Assembly (NCBI RefSeq): GCF_002575655.3
Contig: NC_053035.3
Location: 381,587,792-381,651,791 of the forward strand
Length of the DNA stretch: 64,000 nucleotides
Reading direction: 5' to 3'
Source: Aegilops tauschii subsp. strangulata
Taxonomy: Eukaryota > Streptophyta > Magnoliopsida > Poales > Poaceae
Of the stretch, positions 44,375-55,395 are shown one piece after another. Within the stretch, counting starts at the first letter, position 1; each line of letters starts with the position of its first letter. Both the position numbers and the translations under genes were made by a program. The notes under the pieces were generated by a model that was given only the letters and a program-made list of their open reading frames with translations, had not been told where the DNA came from and did no database searches.

Positions 44375-46907
44375 TTGGTAACTCCATTGTTTTCCCCTCT
44401 TTGCCCCCAACATTCTTCCCCAGAGCCCCTCCCTGACCCCCCCAACCACGGCAAGCTGCCGAATCTAGTCCTCCGCCGCAGCGGTGGACCTCACACCCCG
44501 ACGGATCTACCTTCCGCACCTTGGAACCCCCAACTGCCAACTCACCACTTCACCGGAGCCGCTTCAGCGACTGGCTTGTCCACCGCTCCAGATCTCCTTG
44601 ACCGCCATCATGGTCCACCGCACCGGATCTGCTTAACCGGCGCCCTCGTCCACCACAGTGTAGGCCCTTCACTAACTCCCTCGTCCGTCCCTTCGCTGGC
44701 CCATCATACAAGCCCTCGTCCGCCGCAACAGATCCGCCTCACCGAAAGCACTGTACAACGCGCCCGTCGAAGCCTTCGTCCACTGCACCGAACCCGCTCC
44801 ACGGACACCATATTCAACTCCACCGGCCCTGCTTTACCGACGCCGCACCCTCATCAGGTTATTTCGATCTGTACTCCTTCGGTTTTTCTCTTTATCGTGC
44901 AACTGTTCACTTACCACAGATGAGCTTTCTTGTATGTTGACAGGCGCCGCAACAGTAGCACCAGAGCCGCTTCAGCGATTGTGACAGCCGGCCCAAACTC
45001 AACCGCAACACGAGCACCATCGATGATCCTTAGCTATCAAGTATGCCAACGATACCCATACGCCGCCGAGAATCAGGTACTATTATCCAACGGCCGGCGC
45101 CTACGTTCACTTTCTTAGCATAAGCACCGCACCTTTGAATTTCTTCAGGGCATCATTCAGTTTTTCATGAGACGCGTTATTCTGATTGCACCTGTAGGGC
45201 CATACTTCTGGCAGTGAACATGTTACATGTGCTAAATTACATACCAGTGCACATATAGTTAATATGCTTTAGTTTTGTCCTAAGTATTACTGTACTTCCT
45301 AGATATCACTGCCTACTATTTGACTTCTTGCATGTTATATTTATGATAATGGTGTTGTTCTGATGCCACCTGTTGGTTCCATCAGACTGCTTCATGTTCT
45401 CTATGCTTAATTACACATCAACAAACTAGCATGTGGTTCCGCTGGTTTTTGTTCGTTTTACCCTACATTTTCTGATGCTAGCTATTACATCACTGCTCCG
45501 AGCCTCTGTTCATTACTTTTTTGTGTGTTCTTGATCTTCCCAAGTTGCATGACTAATTTGATGCTTCTATTAATTATGGAGCTGCCAACCCCATCAAGCA
45601 AAATATTTGTTCTTTTTGGGCTGGCACCTCGAACAAGCATAAAAATAAAGGGAAGCATATATATTGTCGTGTATGCACACACCCTTCTTTCATTAGTTTA
45701 GACGAACCATTGATGATCAATTCGAACCAATGCATGCGATTAAAATTAATTTTACTAAATAGAGGGTGCAGAATAAACTACAACAAGTAGATTTGCAACC
45801 ACGGGATGCTGACGATATCTTCAAAGAACATTGCAACAGCAGCGAGGCTTCACAGCAACATATGGTAAGCCAGTGTGTTTTAGTACATCTGAAATGTAAT
45901 GCGTGTGGGCTGCTTTCTTGGCTTGTGCCCTCAACCTGTAATCCTACAGAATAACAAATAGTTCAGTTGTCTGCTTTGCTGTATCGAATGCTTGTTTGTT
46001 ACTTGTTAGGCTATACCTGAGTTGGCCAATATGTCAGCAGTGCCTGCTGTACTATCATAAAGAAATGCATGCCTAGTTCATTTGAGTCCTTAACTTTTCC
46101 TCTGAACTTCATCACAAGACTGTCTTCATAGTTTATATGAGGCCACACTGTTAAGTGCTTTCTCAGATTATTTCAACTACTTAGATGCCTTGGCAACTTA
46201 AATATAGCGGTGGTACACTCCCTTTCAACTAGGGATGTCAACTGGGTCCCGTTTAATCCCGATTAAAGTCCACTAGTGGTATGATAGTTCAAAAGAGTTT
46301 TTGTTTTCTGAGGAAAATGAACCAGGGAGCTAGGAAAAACTAACTAGATGGGACTGGCGGATGTCGTTTATTTGCCACTTACATCCTTAGTGTCCTCTTA
46401 CCATTTTAATTTCTTTTCGGCTAATGCTGCTTCGAACCATTTAAATATAGCTTGCCATGCTCGGCAATAATTCGTATGTCGTTTACCATGTAAGCTTACT
46501 GCATGGATCATGCGATAACTATCTCTTACTTATGTCCAGCGGAAACCTTTCAGGATGCCGTTCACACTAGGACACAATGTACAACCCCAGAATCTATTTG
46601 TGGAAGCAGTGCGCCATCCATGTTACCAGATGGTAGCAGTTCAGAGGCAACCCCGCCGGAGAGCAGTCTGAGCACAAATATTATAGTTCTTGAGGCTCTA
46701 CTAGAGGCAGAAAGAGATGGTGTGGCTGCCATGAATGAGGTAATCTCGATCTTGAAGCTAGAAATTATGCAATTAGCTGCACGCATTATGCAAGCAACCC
46801 AAGAATTGGACGAAGTAAGAATGTTGCATTTGAAGACGGAGGAGGTCCTGCTGCTTCTGCTATCTGAAGCCCAGGGTAATCCCAGTTCTTCTTTAGATAG
46901 TAGTTGA
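44375..46907 (+). CDS. Candidate multi-exon coiled-coil gene of unknown function (first copy), start uncertain
   Basis: Exons joined in matching phase: 44944-45076 (begins RRNSSTRAAS, ends PYAAENQ), 45763-45864 (RVQNKLQQVDLQPRDADDIF, ends EASQQHM) and 46554-46907 (begins DAVHTRTQCTTPES). Donors GTACTA and GTAAGC and acceptors ending CAG or TAG are good. The last exon ends in an amphipathic helix predicted as coiled coil (IVLEALLEAERDGVAAMNEV onward, about 60 residues) and stops at TGA 46905-46907. A proline-rich first exon ending at 44857 is likely, but its open frame from 44375 is not in phase with exon 2 and the other frame has a stop near 44670, so the 5' end is unresolved or damaged. No known domain. 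The adjacent gene at 47819-51729 has the same layout; both may be CACTA accessory proteins. Confidence 0.45.
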
Positions 46908-47339
46908 AATTGTCATTAGATTATTGTACTTGCATGTTGTGTCATGTCTCTGAATGGATTATGTTGTAAGACCCCCTATGTTGTCCATGTGTTGTAATGA
47001 TCCGAATTTTTTAGGCGAGGTAATCCTCAGTACTTGTATGATTGACATAAGGTGAACTGTTTTCGTGTGAGCATATTGTATTGGATGAATTAACTGTTTG
47101 ACTCAAAGTGTATCCAACTACTGAATTCGAAGATCACGACATTTATAAATCATAATCATATATAAAGGTGGAATAAATCTTTGTTGTGGTTTTGAAGAAA
47201 TAAATAACAAAACGTAGAATTATCTGTGGATATTCGTAATTGAATAAAAATTGGATTTGGATTTAGTTGCCAGGGCCCAGGGCAAACGTGAATGCTAATT
47301 CTCCCAAGTTTTGAACGAAGCGGCTAAACACCCACTATC

Positions 47340-47950
47340 ATTTGTGGGCTGCCCGAAGGAAGTGTTTGCGAGATGGAAATTACTGTCTACCCCTGATACT
47401 TGACATCCTTATCGATCGGATTTAAACTGCTGTCAATAGGGGTAGACTAGTAACTTCAATCAGACGTGACACGACGGCCTCTGAGCCCATTCAGACACGG
47501 TGGGCGCCAAACGTGGGCGGCAAAACACATTTGATTCAAGCTCGTCCGAAAGACATGTGTCTCTCCCTCCATTTCCCCATTCATCCACGGTGGGCGGCAA
47601 AACAAACTCTCCTCATCTGAAATCGATGTAGGCTAATATTTTAAATAGGGGCAGATGTGTAACTTCCCTCAGACGTGACACAACCGCCCTACCTGTCAGC
47701 CTCGTTCATACACCGTGGGCGCCAACTGTGGGCGGCAAAACACCCTCTCCTCGCCCGAAATCGTTACCGGCAAATATTTGGGAGATGCGAGATTACTGTC
47801 CTATCCCCAACCGACGTGATGTCCGAAATTTTAAATGGGGGATATGTTCGTAACTTTCCCACATTTCAGACAAGCGTGTCCCAAAGTTTGAGATCCCCCC
47901 TCCCCCTCCATTTCCCCATTCATACACCGTCGGCGCCACGACAACCTCCC
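47340..47950 (+). promoter_or_regulatory. Upstream region of the second coiled-coil gene, with repeated segments
   Basis: A module recurs about three times: a GAGATG(G/C)(A/G)A(A/G)ATTACTGTC segment (47370, 47783), a TCAGACGTGACAC segment (47459, 47669), a CGGTGGGCG(C/G)CAA segment (47499, 47587, 47717) and GGGCGGCAAAACA. Such repeated blocks upstream of a gene within a transposon could be binding sites or remnants of tandem duplication. Function not shown. Confidence 0.5.
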
Positions 47951-50900
47951 CACTGCGGCCAGCCTCCTCCGTCCGCCACCCTACCCTCCACCTTGCCGGA
48001 GCCGCTACCCCTACCCCATCGTCCACTGCAAGAGACTGACGTCTCTCATCCACGGCGCCGGACCAGGATCATTTCATCACGTCGTCTCGTTTCATTGGCG
48101 TCGTCGTCCACCTTGTCGTTGCCGCTCCTACGACCGCCTTGTCCACGACAACAGGATTTATCCCCCGACCCGGCCATCTACCATCTAAAGTCTTCTTCCC
48201 CGCAGCCGACAGCCATCGCACCCGCAGCACCATCAACGTATCAGCAGGGGCCTACACGGCGTCGCAAGAGAGGTGGTACTCTTCCATATGTGCTTAAGTT
48301 ATTGATCTCACCCAGAAAATAGATCTTAAATTGTTTACTGTACTTTTCTTGTCCGTACCAAATCGTAGTGGCTAGTTGAATGCAAACATTGGTTGCGAAG
48401 TAGCTTTGTCCGGTTTGCACCTTCAGATCCGCCATGTCACGGTCACTATACTCATAAAGCTTATGGTTTCCCCCCTTTATATTCACTACCATCATCGTAG
48501 GTGCTTCACTGCTTCGTGTCGTGCTAGAACTACTCCTCAAGACCTCAACCCATCAAGCGAAACAACATGCCACTCATAATTCCAAAGCTTACGTGTTGAA
48601 ATACGAATCTGATATGATGCTCATATTACTAAAACAGAGAACGTTTAATTGGTCACCTAATGTTCCTATATTCGTTTCGAAAAGCATGTGTGCCACCCAC
48701 TGGTCCATCTAGTTCCACTTTCCTGATTTTACTCTTGATGCTTAGGGTTTTCCCCTTTTATCTACTCTACTATGATCTGCGTAGGTGCTTTCTATCGTAC
48801 TAGCATTACTCCACCCTTCAAGCTAAACAACACAACACTCAAAATTCCAAAGCTTAGTTCTTTAAATATGATTGTGATAAGATATGATACTGATATTAGT
48901 TAACAAACACATTTAATTGGTTAGCTAAAGGTCCCACTTGAGTTTCCAAATGGATGTCGCGACATATAGAGAGACAGCAGAATTGCATTTCCTTGTCACT
49001 TGTTGACTGTACTTTCTTGTCCGTACCAAATCTTAGTTGTTATTTCAAAGCAAACATCGGTTGCTAACTACCCTTTGTGCGGTTTGCAGATTCAGATCTG
49101 CCATCCCACTACCACGGTCAACACTATACTCATCATGCTTACAGTTTCCCCATTTTATGATGACCACGATCAGCCTACGTGGTTCGTGTCGTAATAGCAC
49201 TGCTCCACCCATCGAGCTAAACAAGCTTAGTTGTACAAATTCAAATATGATATTATGCTGATATTAGTAAAACTGAGAGATGCTTAATTGGTCAGCTAAA
49301 TGTTCCTACATTAGTTTCGAAATGCATGTGAGCCACATATGGAGAGAACGGAAGGAATATTATTTCTCTGTGCGCTCTGGTTCATCATGGGTGGCCAACC
49401 GACATTGTATAGAGAGACTTGTAATATCTTCAATCTGCTTGCTCTTCTGCTCTTCTTTAAGATGATCCTCTTCTCTTGCGGTCGACTGGTCAGGTCGAGT
49501 TATTCTCCCTTTGTATATTTTGAATCTGTCAGGTTAGGTCGACTTGTTCTTCTTTACTATATGTTGAAGTTGTCATCTGCGAAGTATCATCACTTCTGGA
49601 GCTCTCATATTTTGAGTAGTAGGCCACATTATATTAATGCACACACCAATTACAGCATGCATGGCACCTCTTAGAAGAATTGCAGAGATAGCACAAAGGG
49701 GTTTACAGGGAGGAAGTATTGGATTAGAATCACTTCTGCATTACAAAGATAATCTCACTTGTTTTTATGTTTTCATGCATGTCAGGTATTGAACATTATC
49801 AAAATGAATATGAGAATGGGCACACGAGAGGAATATTGCGGAGCAATCCACTAGCTAACAAACTTGGCATGGTGGAGGATGGCCTATCTTATTCAGCCAT
49901 CAAGGTGCATGCTCTAACTTGGCAAGGTTGTATTGGTCGCACATATTTTGCATCTGACCTCTTGCATTACTTCTACTTTGGTACACCATCTGCTTAGTTT
50001 AAGCATCATATATGAGTATATGCCATACCTATCCATTTTCTGTACCTATTCCATGTGTCATCATACTATGTTTTTCCAGTCAAATGTTGTTCTTTCGTAA
50101 TAGATGTCCAAAAGGAAGAGGGTGAGTGCAGATCCTCAAGGAGTACAAACTAGGTATTTGGAAAAGGTAGTGATACCTGTTAAATCAGATAGATCAGCAG
50201 CCACAGAAACCACAGGCCCAACTGTAACAGACTTTACCCCTACTCCAGTGGCCAAACCCCTATTAGAACTGCTGACAGCCCAGCATCAGGTACTGTCTAT
50301 GATATCAATTCAAAATTTGAACTCCTAAATTTCTGCATGTGCCTTACCTTCTCTCTTGTATGAAAACTAATTTCAGATGAATCTCCTTGCTCAAAGGATC
50401 ATAGGATCTCAGACAATACTGGGCTCTGCATTGCTCTTGTCAGTACCTCTTGCCCTTTGTCAGCATACTTACACTCATTGTTGTTTGATTATGTAGCATC
50501 ACTATAAATGTTCGCTTCTTTATCCTCCCTTTGCTTGAAATTATAAGATCTATATTTACTCTTAGATAAATGTAGAATTAACACAATGATTATGAAGTTT
50601 TGGATTGCTCATGTAAGTACCTGTTGTCATGTACTCCCTCTGTATCGAATTAATTGTTGATCAATTGGATGTATTTAGAACTTAATAGTGCTAGATACAT
50701 CCATTTGAGCGACAAGTAATAACGGACGATGGTGGTATTACTGTACATGCATCGCGAGATAGTTGATTGTCTAGCATTACTCTGCATCTTATCTGCCCTG
50801 CCCTCCACATTCTCCAAATTATCATATCTACATTTACTCTTACCAAAATGTTGAATAAAGCCAATGCCACTGCACATGTTGATGTTTGCATTCCTCTTGT

Positions 50901-51729
50901 CAGTACCTTTTGCCTTGTAACGCTGTACTTAATTAATTGCTATTTGATTATGTATCATCAGTCTGCACCTGAGCTTCATTATCCTCTATTTCTTCCAATA
51001 TTATTTGATCTATATTTACTCTTTGCAAAATGTAGAATAATGGCAGCACTTATAAAGAATTTTCTTTGGGGAATTTATTGAATTATCTTTCCATCAACAT
51101 GGAGAAGGGCTTTGTCCAGCCCGTGTTAACATGTAATGTAAGTTCATCCTTCTCAAGCCTTCAAACTTTGTTCTAGTATAGATTTGGATAGGCATCATTT
51201 CCTCCACTGTTGTTTACATCTGATTGGATGTTTGCAACAACTACCAGTTTTAAATTGTAGTTGTAAAAACATGTTCCTTATGCAGAACAGATCCATTTAT
51301 TTGCTTATATAATTGTGAAACCTGTTACGTGTCTCCTTGTTTCTCTTTCAGAGTTGTATCTTTTATGCCAGGCAGAACTTTAGGAAAGATAGTGAGCCAA
51401 ACCATCTTGAGGACAGCGAGATGACCCCAAGGTCCTGTCTTGATGGAGACAGTGAGTTGAAGCTACTCACCAGCAGGTGTGAGACAACCTCTGTGCATTC
51501 GCTGCCTCAATTAGTTCGACTTCTTCAGTCTCAACTTAAAGCGGAAAGGCTTGCTTCAGCTCAGCTCCGACTTGAAGTCAAAGATGTAATGAAGATGTCA
51601 GGGGACTGCCTTGCGCACTATGGTGCCATACAGCTAGGGATGAAGCATCTACCGTTGACACAACTGAGGTCTCATCAGCTTGTTCGGCTGCTTGCGGGGC
51701 ATGAGCTTGCCAGGTCTAGTGCCTTCTGA
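47819..51729 (+). CDS. Phase-consistent four-exon coiled-coil gene of unknown function (second copy)
   Basis: Exons 47819-48272, 49786-49904, 50104-50289 and 51352-51729 join in matching phase through canonical GT...AG introns into an open frame of 378 codons plus stop. Exon 1 (ATG at 47819) is proline/serine-rich and ends with a basic RRRKR cluster that could be a nuclear signal. Exon 2 holds HYQNEYENGHTRGILRSN; exon 3 begins MSKRKRVSADP and is also basic; exon 4 ends with a helical segment (LPQLVRLLQSQLKAERLASA) and stops at 51729. I recognise no known domain. Intron 1 contains about three repeats of a sequence with TTCTTGTCCGTACCAAATC; intron 3 contains a Stowaway MITE. Lying just inside the right CACTA end, on the same strand as the similar gene before it, it may be a transposon-encoded DNA-binding or accessory protein. 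Host origin cannot be excluded. Confidence 0.5.
48337..49350 (+). repeat. Intronic direct repeats, about three copies
   Basis: TTCTTGTCCGTACCAAATC(G/T)TAG begins copies near 48347 and 49013; each continues with CAAACAT(T/C)GGTTGC, CGGTTTGCA, CTATACTCAT and ends near TGTTCCTA. A partial middle copy (about 48725-48960) has GTAGGTGCTT...CTCCACCC...AAGCTAAACAACA. Period about 665 bp between the complete copies. Confidence 0.75.
50634..50735. mobile_element. Stowaway MITE, Thalos-like (102 bp)
   Basis: Flanked by TA on both sides (50632-50633, 50736-50737). Starts CTCCCTCTGTATCGAATTAA, has the ATACATCCATTTGAGCGACA half typical of the Thalos type, and ends in a degenerate inverse of the start. It lies within intron 3 of the coiled-coil gene. 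Confidence 0.85.
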
Positions 51730-51955
51730 AGTGCTCTCAGTTTTGTATATCCTTTTGTCGGCGCGTTTATATGCACTGGTGGCGACCTTTGATGCCCAGT
51801 GTATGTAATCCGCGGTCATGTTGCGCTTTATTATCACCGGTAGCGAACTTTGATTCCTAGTGGATGTAATATGCCGTAATTTCTTTATTGTATAGTCTAG
51901 GTTTATTCTTTGGTCGGTATGCTGTAATTTAGGCCGGAAGGTTTAGTGGATCTCA
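51730..51955. other. 3' flank of the second coiled-coil gene
   Basis: Contains two similar segments with GCACTGGTGGCGACCTTTGA and CACCGGTAGCGAACTTTGA, each followed by a TGATTCC/TGATGCC...GTATGTAATC type stretch, probably a tandem duplication in the 3' untranslated region. Confidence 0.5.
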
Positions 51956-51959
51956 GTGT

Positions 51960-52870
51960 TGTCGGTCTTCAGGCCGGCCCGTTACTCATATGGGCCAAAA
52001 CGTGGGCCTATAATCATCTTGGGCCATTAGCAGGTCTAAACCTATAGTAGTTTCCCGCCCTTAACAGGCCATGGGCTACATATTTACTGTAGTGACACTG
52101 GGCTTTCTACGAGCCGTAGAAACAGTGGGCCTTCTATGGTCCGTAGAAACAATGGGCCTTCTACGGGTCGTAAAGACAATGGGCCTTCTACGGGTCATAT
52201 CATCAGTGGGCCTTATACGGGCCGTATGATCGATTTGCCAAACATGGGCCCAAAACAGTCCACATTATGGCCGTAAACGGGCTAGAGTTGGAGTCGTCTG
52301 TTCATGGGCCGACCATAACGGGCCGTCGTTAATAGGCCGTATTTGATGACGCTATGAAAACGGCCCAACGTATTAATGGGCCACAAACGGGCCGACTGTA
52401 ACCACGGGCTGAATTTGGCCCACAAGCAGAAAATGGCAGTAACGGGTCGTAAGTAACCAAATGCTGGAAATGAGCCCAAGAATAAATGGGCCCTGAGAAG
52501 GCCAAAAGATAACATGGGCTACAAATGGCCCAATGGATTAATGGGCCGTTAATGGGTATAAAGTGATACACTGTTCATTACGGGCCAGTTTCACCATGGG
52601 CCGTTAATGGGCCAAGAGTTACAAAGGGGCCTCATATGGGCCGAAAGACGTCATGGTCCATACATGGGCCAGAACTTAAAATGGGCTGGAATCATATTGG
52701 ATGGCCCAGATGATGCTACTGGGCCTAATTCGGATAGGTCGTAACGGGCCGTGGGTTAGCGGGTTGTAAATGGGCTATATGCGAACAGGCCGTTAACAGG
52801 CTTTCCGTGGGCCGGCCCGCCACCTTTTGACCAAATCAAACGGGCCGGCCTTTTCACAGGAATGGGCCTC
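51960..52870. repeat. Right subterminal array, GGGCC/GGGCCGT motif
   Basis: ATGGGCC, GGGCCGT or their inverse complements recur every 15-30 bp across about 900 bp, in both orientations and mixed with TTCTACGGGTCGTA-type units (52080-52230). This mirrors the position of the GATGAACAG array near the other CACTA terminus but uses a different motif. Likely transposase-binding or hairpin-forming region by analogy with known CACTA elements. Confidence 0.75.
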
Positions 52871-53295
52871 TGTTCGGCCGTGCCACATGTTGACATATCA
52901 TAGGCGCCTTCGGTCCAATGAGTGGATGACATCTGTCCCAACGGTGAGCCGACACGTGTTTCCTCCAGCCAATGATGATTTTACACATGGAAAATCCCCA
53001 TTGGTCGGGGCTGTTAGCGGGTTATCGGATCCAAAACCGGACCCAATAGCTTAACGGCGTTCCGTTACGGTGGATGCCACGTGTCGGTCACCCTTGACAA
53101 AAGCACTTCTGTGACGCGTGATTTATCGTCATGGAAGTGGACACTTCCGTGATGATAATTTTGGTAATGTCATGGAACACTTCACCGACAGCACAGGTAT
53201 GACTATCTTGATTCTGTCATAAAATTGTCATGGACGTACATGCATGACAAAAAACGCGACCTACTGTGACAAACACGTATCATCACGGAAGTGTA

Positions 53296-53307
53296 TTTTT
53301 TGTAGTG
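53296..53307 (-). repeat. CACTA right terminal inverted repeat
   Basis: TTTTTTGTAGTG, the exact inverse complement of the left terminus. Just inside, ATCATCACGGAAGTG and repeated GTCATGGA/TGACA motifs occur, as at the left end. Confidence 0.85.
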
Positions 53308-54327
53308 GAGGAAGGGAGCCTATTGACACTGATGAAGTACATGACATCGGAAGAGAGACGGTTAGATAGATGGACATCCCAGTGGCAGCAAGACGGTGGG
53401 AAACGAGGCGTGGATAGGAACGCCGATGACTGCAGGTCCAGTAGCAGCCGGCCTGGGTGATACTACATTGGGCAGCAAGAGGAAGAAGAAGAAGCACGCA
53501 GAATCGATCGGTTTGTGGCTGCAGTCGCGTCTGGGCTTTCACGATTTTATTTCCGTAACACGTGAAGTAGAAAATATCGAATAAAAAGAGAAACTCTGGG
53601 GGAATTGAACTTGTGACTTGGACCAGCTTAACACAACTATACTGAGAAGCTCTAATTAACCATAAACCGCAGACTCCATATTTGGAAATAAATTTTTAAG
53701 GGCAAACAAATATTGAAAATGTGCAGGCCTGAACAATTTTTCAAATGTCTGATTTTTTGAAGTGCGAACACTTTTTGAAAATTCTGAATACATTTCAAAA
53801 AATGAACATTTTTTAAAAACACAATCAATTTTGGAAAGCGTACACTATTTGAAACATAGACATTTGTTGAAAAAATGGGAACAAATATAGAAACCTCAAC
53901 AAATTTTCAAATGTTCGTACAGTTTAACAAAATTTAAAAGGTGTATTTGGTAAAATGTTACCATGTCACATTTTTATTTTTATTTTGGAATTTCATAAAT
54001 TATTTGCGTTTAAAAATATATGTGCGGTATTTCAAAATTGTTCCCTTTTTTCGAGGAAATGTTTTGAAAGTTTATTATCATTATGAAAGTGTATAAGATT
54101 TAATACCATTACGAAAATGTAAAACAAACAAAACAAAAAAGAAAAGCCCAGAGCAGAGCGAGCGCCCAAGCGACTGCCTTAATGGGCCGGCCCGATTCGT
54201 CCTAATTGCAGCCAGCCAGTCAAAGATCCTTGCCACATTAGCAAATACCAACAAAGAGCATCTATAGCTAAGAGCATCTACCGCCGGGCGCCTCAAACCC
54301 GTCTCAAATGCCTGGGAGGATGACCAG
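53308..54327. other. Flank between CACTA and chromovirus-like element
   Basis: 53308-53460 is open in register with the left CACTA flank. 53690-54060 is AT-rich with degenerate TTTTGAAAA-type repeats, common in grass DNA transposon and LINE debris. 54262-54310 (AAGAGCATCTACCGCCGGGC) looks like the end of another, unidentified repeat. No gene recognised. Confidence 0.45.
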
Positions 54328-55379
54328 TGATCTGGAGCATCCCTCGACTACCCATGCCGACACTCCATCACCACTGCAAGCACCGAGAGGACCGATGACA
54401 AGAGCCCGCGCACGCGCCATCGAGAACGAGGTCACTTCTTTCCTATTCGAGTCTCATTCAGATTCGCGTGAGAATTGGATTCTACCTCAAACGGAGACAT
54501 TGTTCCTTCTTAGGTACCAAGTAGATGATCGTGAGAAGGAGCGAATGGAGATCCAAGCATGCACAGAGGAGAAGAGCGAAGAATGAAGCGAGAGGGCAAA
54601 ACCCCCTGGACACCCCGGGTGCCCGGCCCCTGCAACTCCGGGTGCCCGGGCACCACCACCTGGGCGCTGCCCCTGCTTGGCCCGGGTGCCCTGCCCCTTG
54701 GCTCCCGGGTGCCCGGGCCCCTGCCCAGCCACCAGCCGCACCCCCGGTGCCCGGGCCTTGGCCCCCCGGGTGCCCGGCCCCTCCCAGCCGGCCGCCTGGA
54801 GGAACCCCGGGTGCCCGGGCTTGGGACCGCTGGGTGCCCGGCCACCTCCCAGCCACCCCCTGCACGGGCCGGGTGCCCGACCGAACCTGGGCGCGGGTCT
54901 CTGACCGGTCCGGGTGCTCGGACCCTTTGCCCCCGGGTGCCCGGACCACCCCGCGAAGGCCTGCGTGCCTCTTTGGGTCTTTGCCCTTGTATCCCCCATC
55001 CTCTCTTATTTTGTCCCTAGACTATATGTACCCATCTACTAGCTTGTTTGAAGGGTTAGCAAAGTATTTAGAACATAAAGAGAGAGATTTGCTCATCTAC
55101 CTCCTCTAGGAGATCTAGACCTCCTCTTGGAGAAGCTCCTCTTAGAGATCAACCCTCCTCTTGGATAGGATCCTCTTGGATGCAAGGCCTCACCTAGTGG
55201 GAAGTACTTTTACCCTAGTGCTATTTTCCTTGAATTGTTCATGTGATCTTGTGGATCTCCTGTATGCTACTCTAGTGGATGTGATATTTGGGTTTGTTTG
55301 AGTGATATGTTCATTGTGTTCTTCCTCTCTTCCCCCTCCAAGTGTGAAAAGATCCCCTCTAGGGTTTCACCCTACAACA
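54328..55379 (+). repeat. Left LTR of the chromovirus-like element
   Basis: 1052 bp, TGATCTGGAGCAT to CTACAACA. The first 260 bp can encode the Pol C-terminus (GPMTRARARAIENEVTSFL) ending in TGA at about 54584. Next comes a GC-rich block of CCCGGGTGCCCGG repeats (about 54612-54960) and then a T-rich part with CTCCTCTTGGA repeats (55110-55180). The right LTR starts with C instead of T (61950). Confidence 0.85.
54612..54960 (+). repeat. CCCGGGTGCCCGG repeats in the LTR
   Basis: The core CC(C)GGGTGCCCGG occurs more than ten times with variable spacers of 12-35 bp; it is present again in the partial right LTR (62233-62340) and, remarkably, in the leader at 55661-55770. Reading frames through it encode proline/glycine/cysteine-rich artefacts. 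Confidence 0.9.
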
Positions 55380-55382
55380 TCT

Positions 55383-55395
55383 TGGTATCATGAGC
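55383..55395 (+). other. Primer-binding site, iMet type with one extra base
   Basis: TGGTATCATGAGC, three bases after the LTR end; the canonical site is TGGTATCAGAGC. Confidence 0.8.

Larger units (their letters stand above)
26384..53307. mobile_element. Large non-autonomous CACTA transposon with captured gene pieces (proposed single element)
   Basis: The left terminus reads CACTACAAAAAA and the right terminus is its exact inverse complement (53296-53307). Beyond these 12 bp both ends continue with related CCGTGA(C/T) segments and many TGACA/TGTCA motifs, as in CACTA subterminal regions. Flanking 3-bp duplications would be AAG (26381-26383) and GAG (53308-53310), one mismatch. The interior holds subterminal arrays, repeated units, gene fragments on the minus strand, and two plus-strand multi-exon genes. 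I found no segment resembling a TNP2-type transposase. The alternative is that the two termini belong to two truncated CACTA copies with unrelated DNA between them; the imperfect TSD leaves that open. Confidence 0.6.

Noticed and set aside
50377..50438. Additional exon in the second coiled-coil gene (MNLLAQRIIGSQ)
   Set aside because: Its length breaks the phase between exon 3 and the last exon, which join correctly without it; may be an alternative or decayed exon.
53308..53584. Possible gene 53266-53584 after the CACTA terminus
   Set aside because: Short frames that change register near 53400, no known domain; kept only as a note on flank continuity.
54487..55109. Several long Pro/Gly/Cys-rich ORFs on both strands
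   Set aside because: Generated by the CCCGGGTGCCCGG repeats of the LTR.
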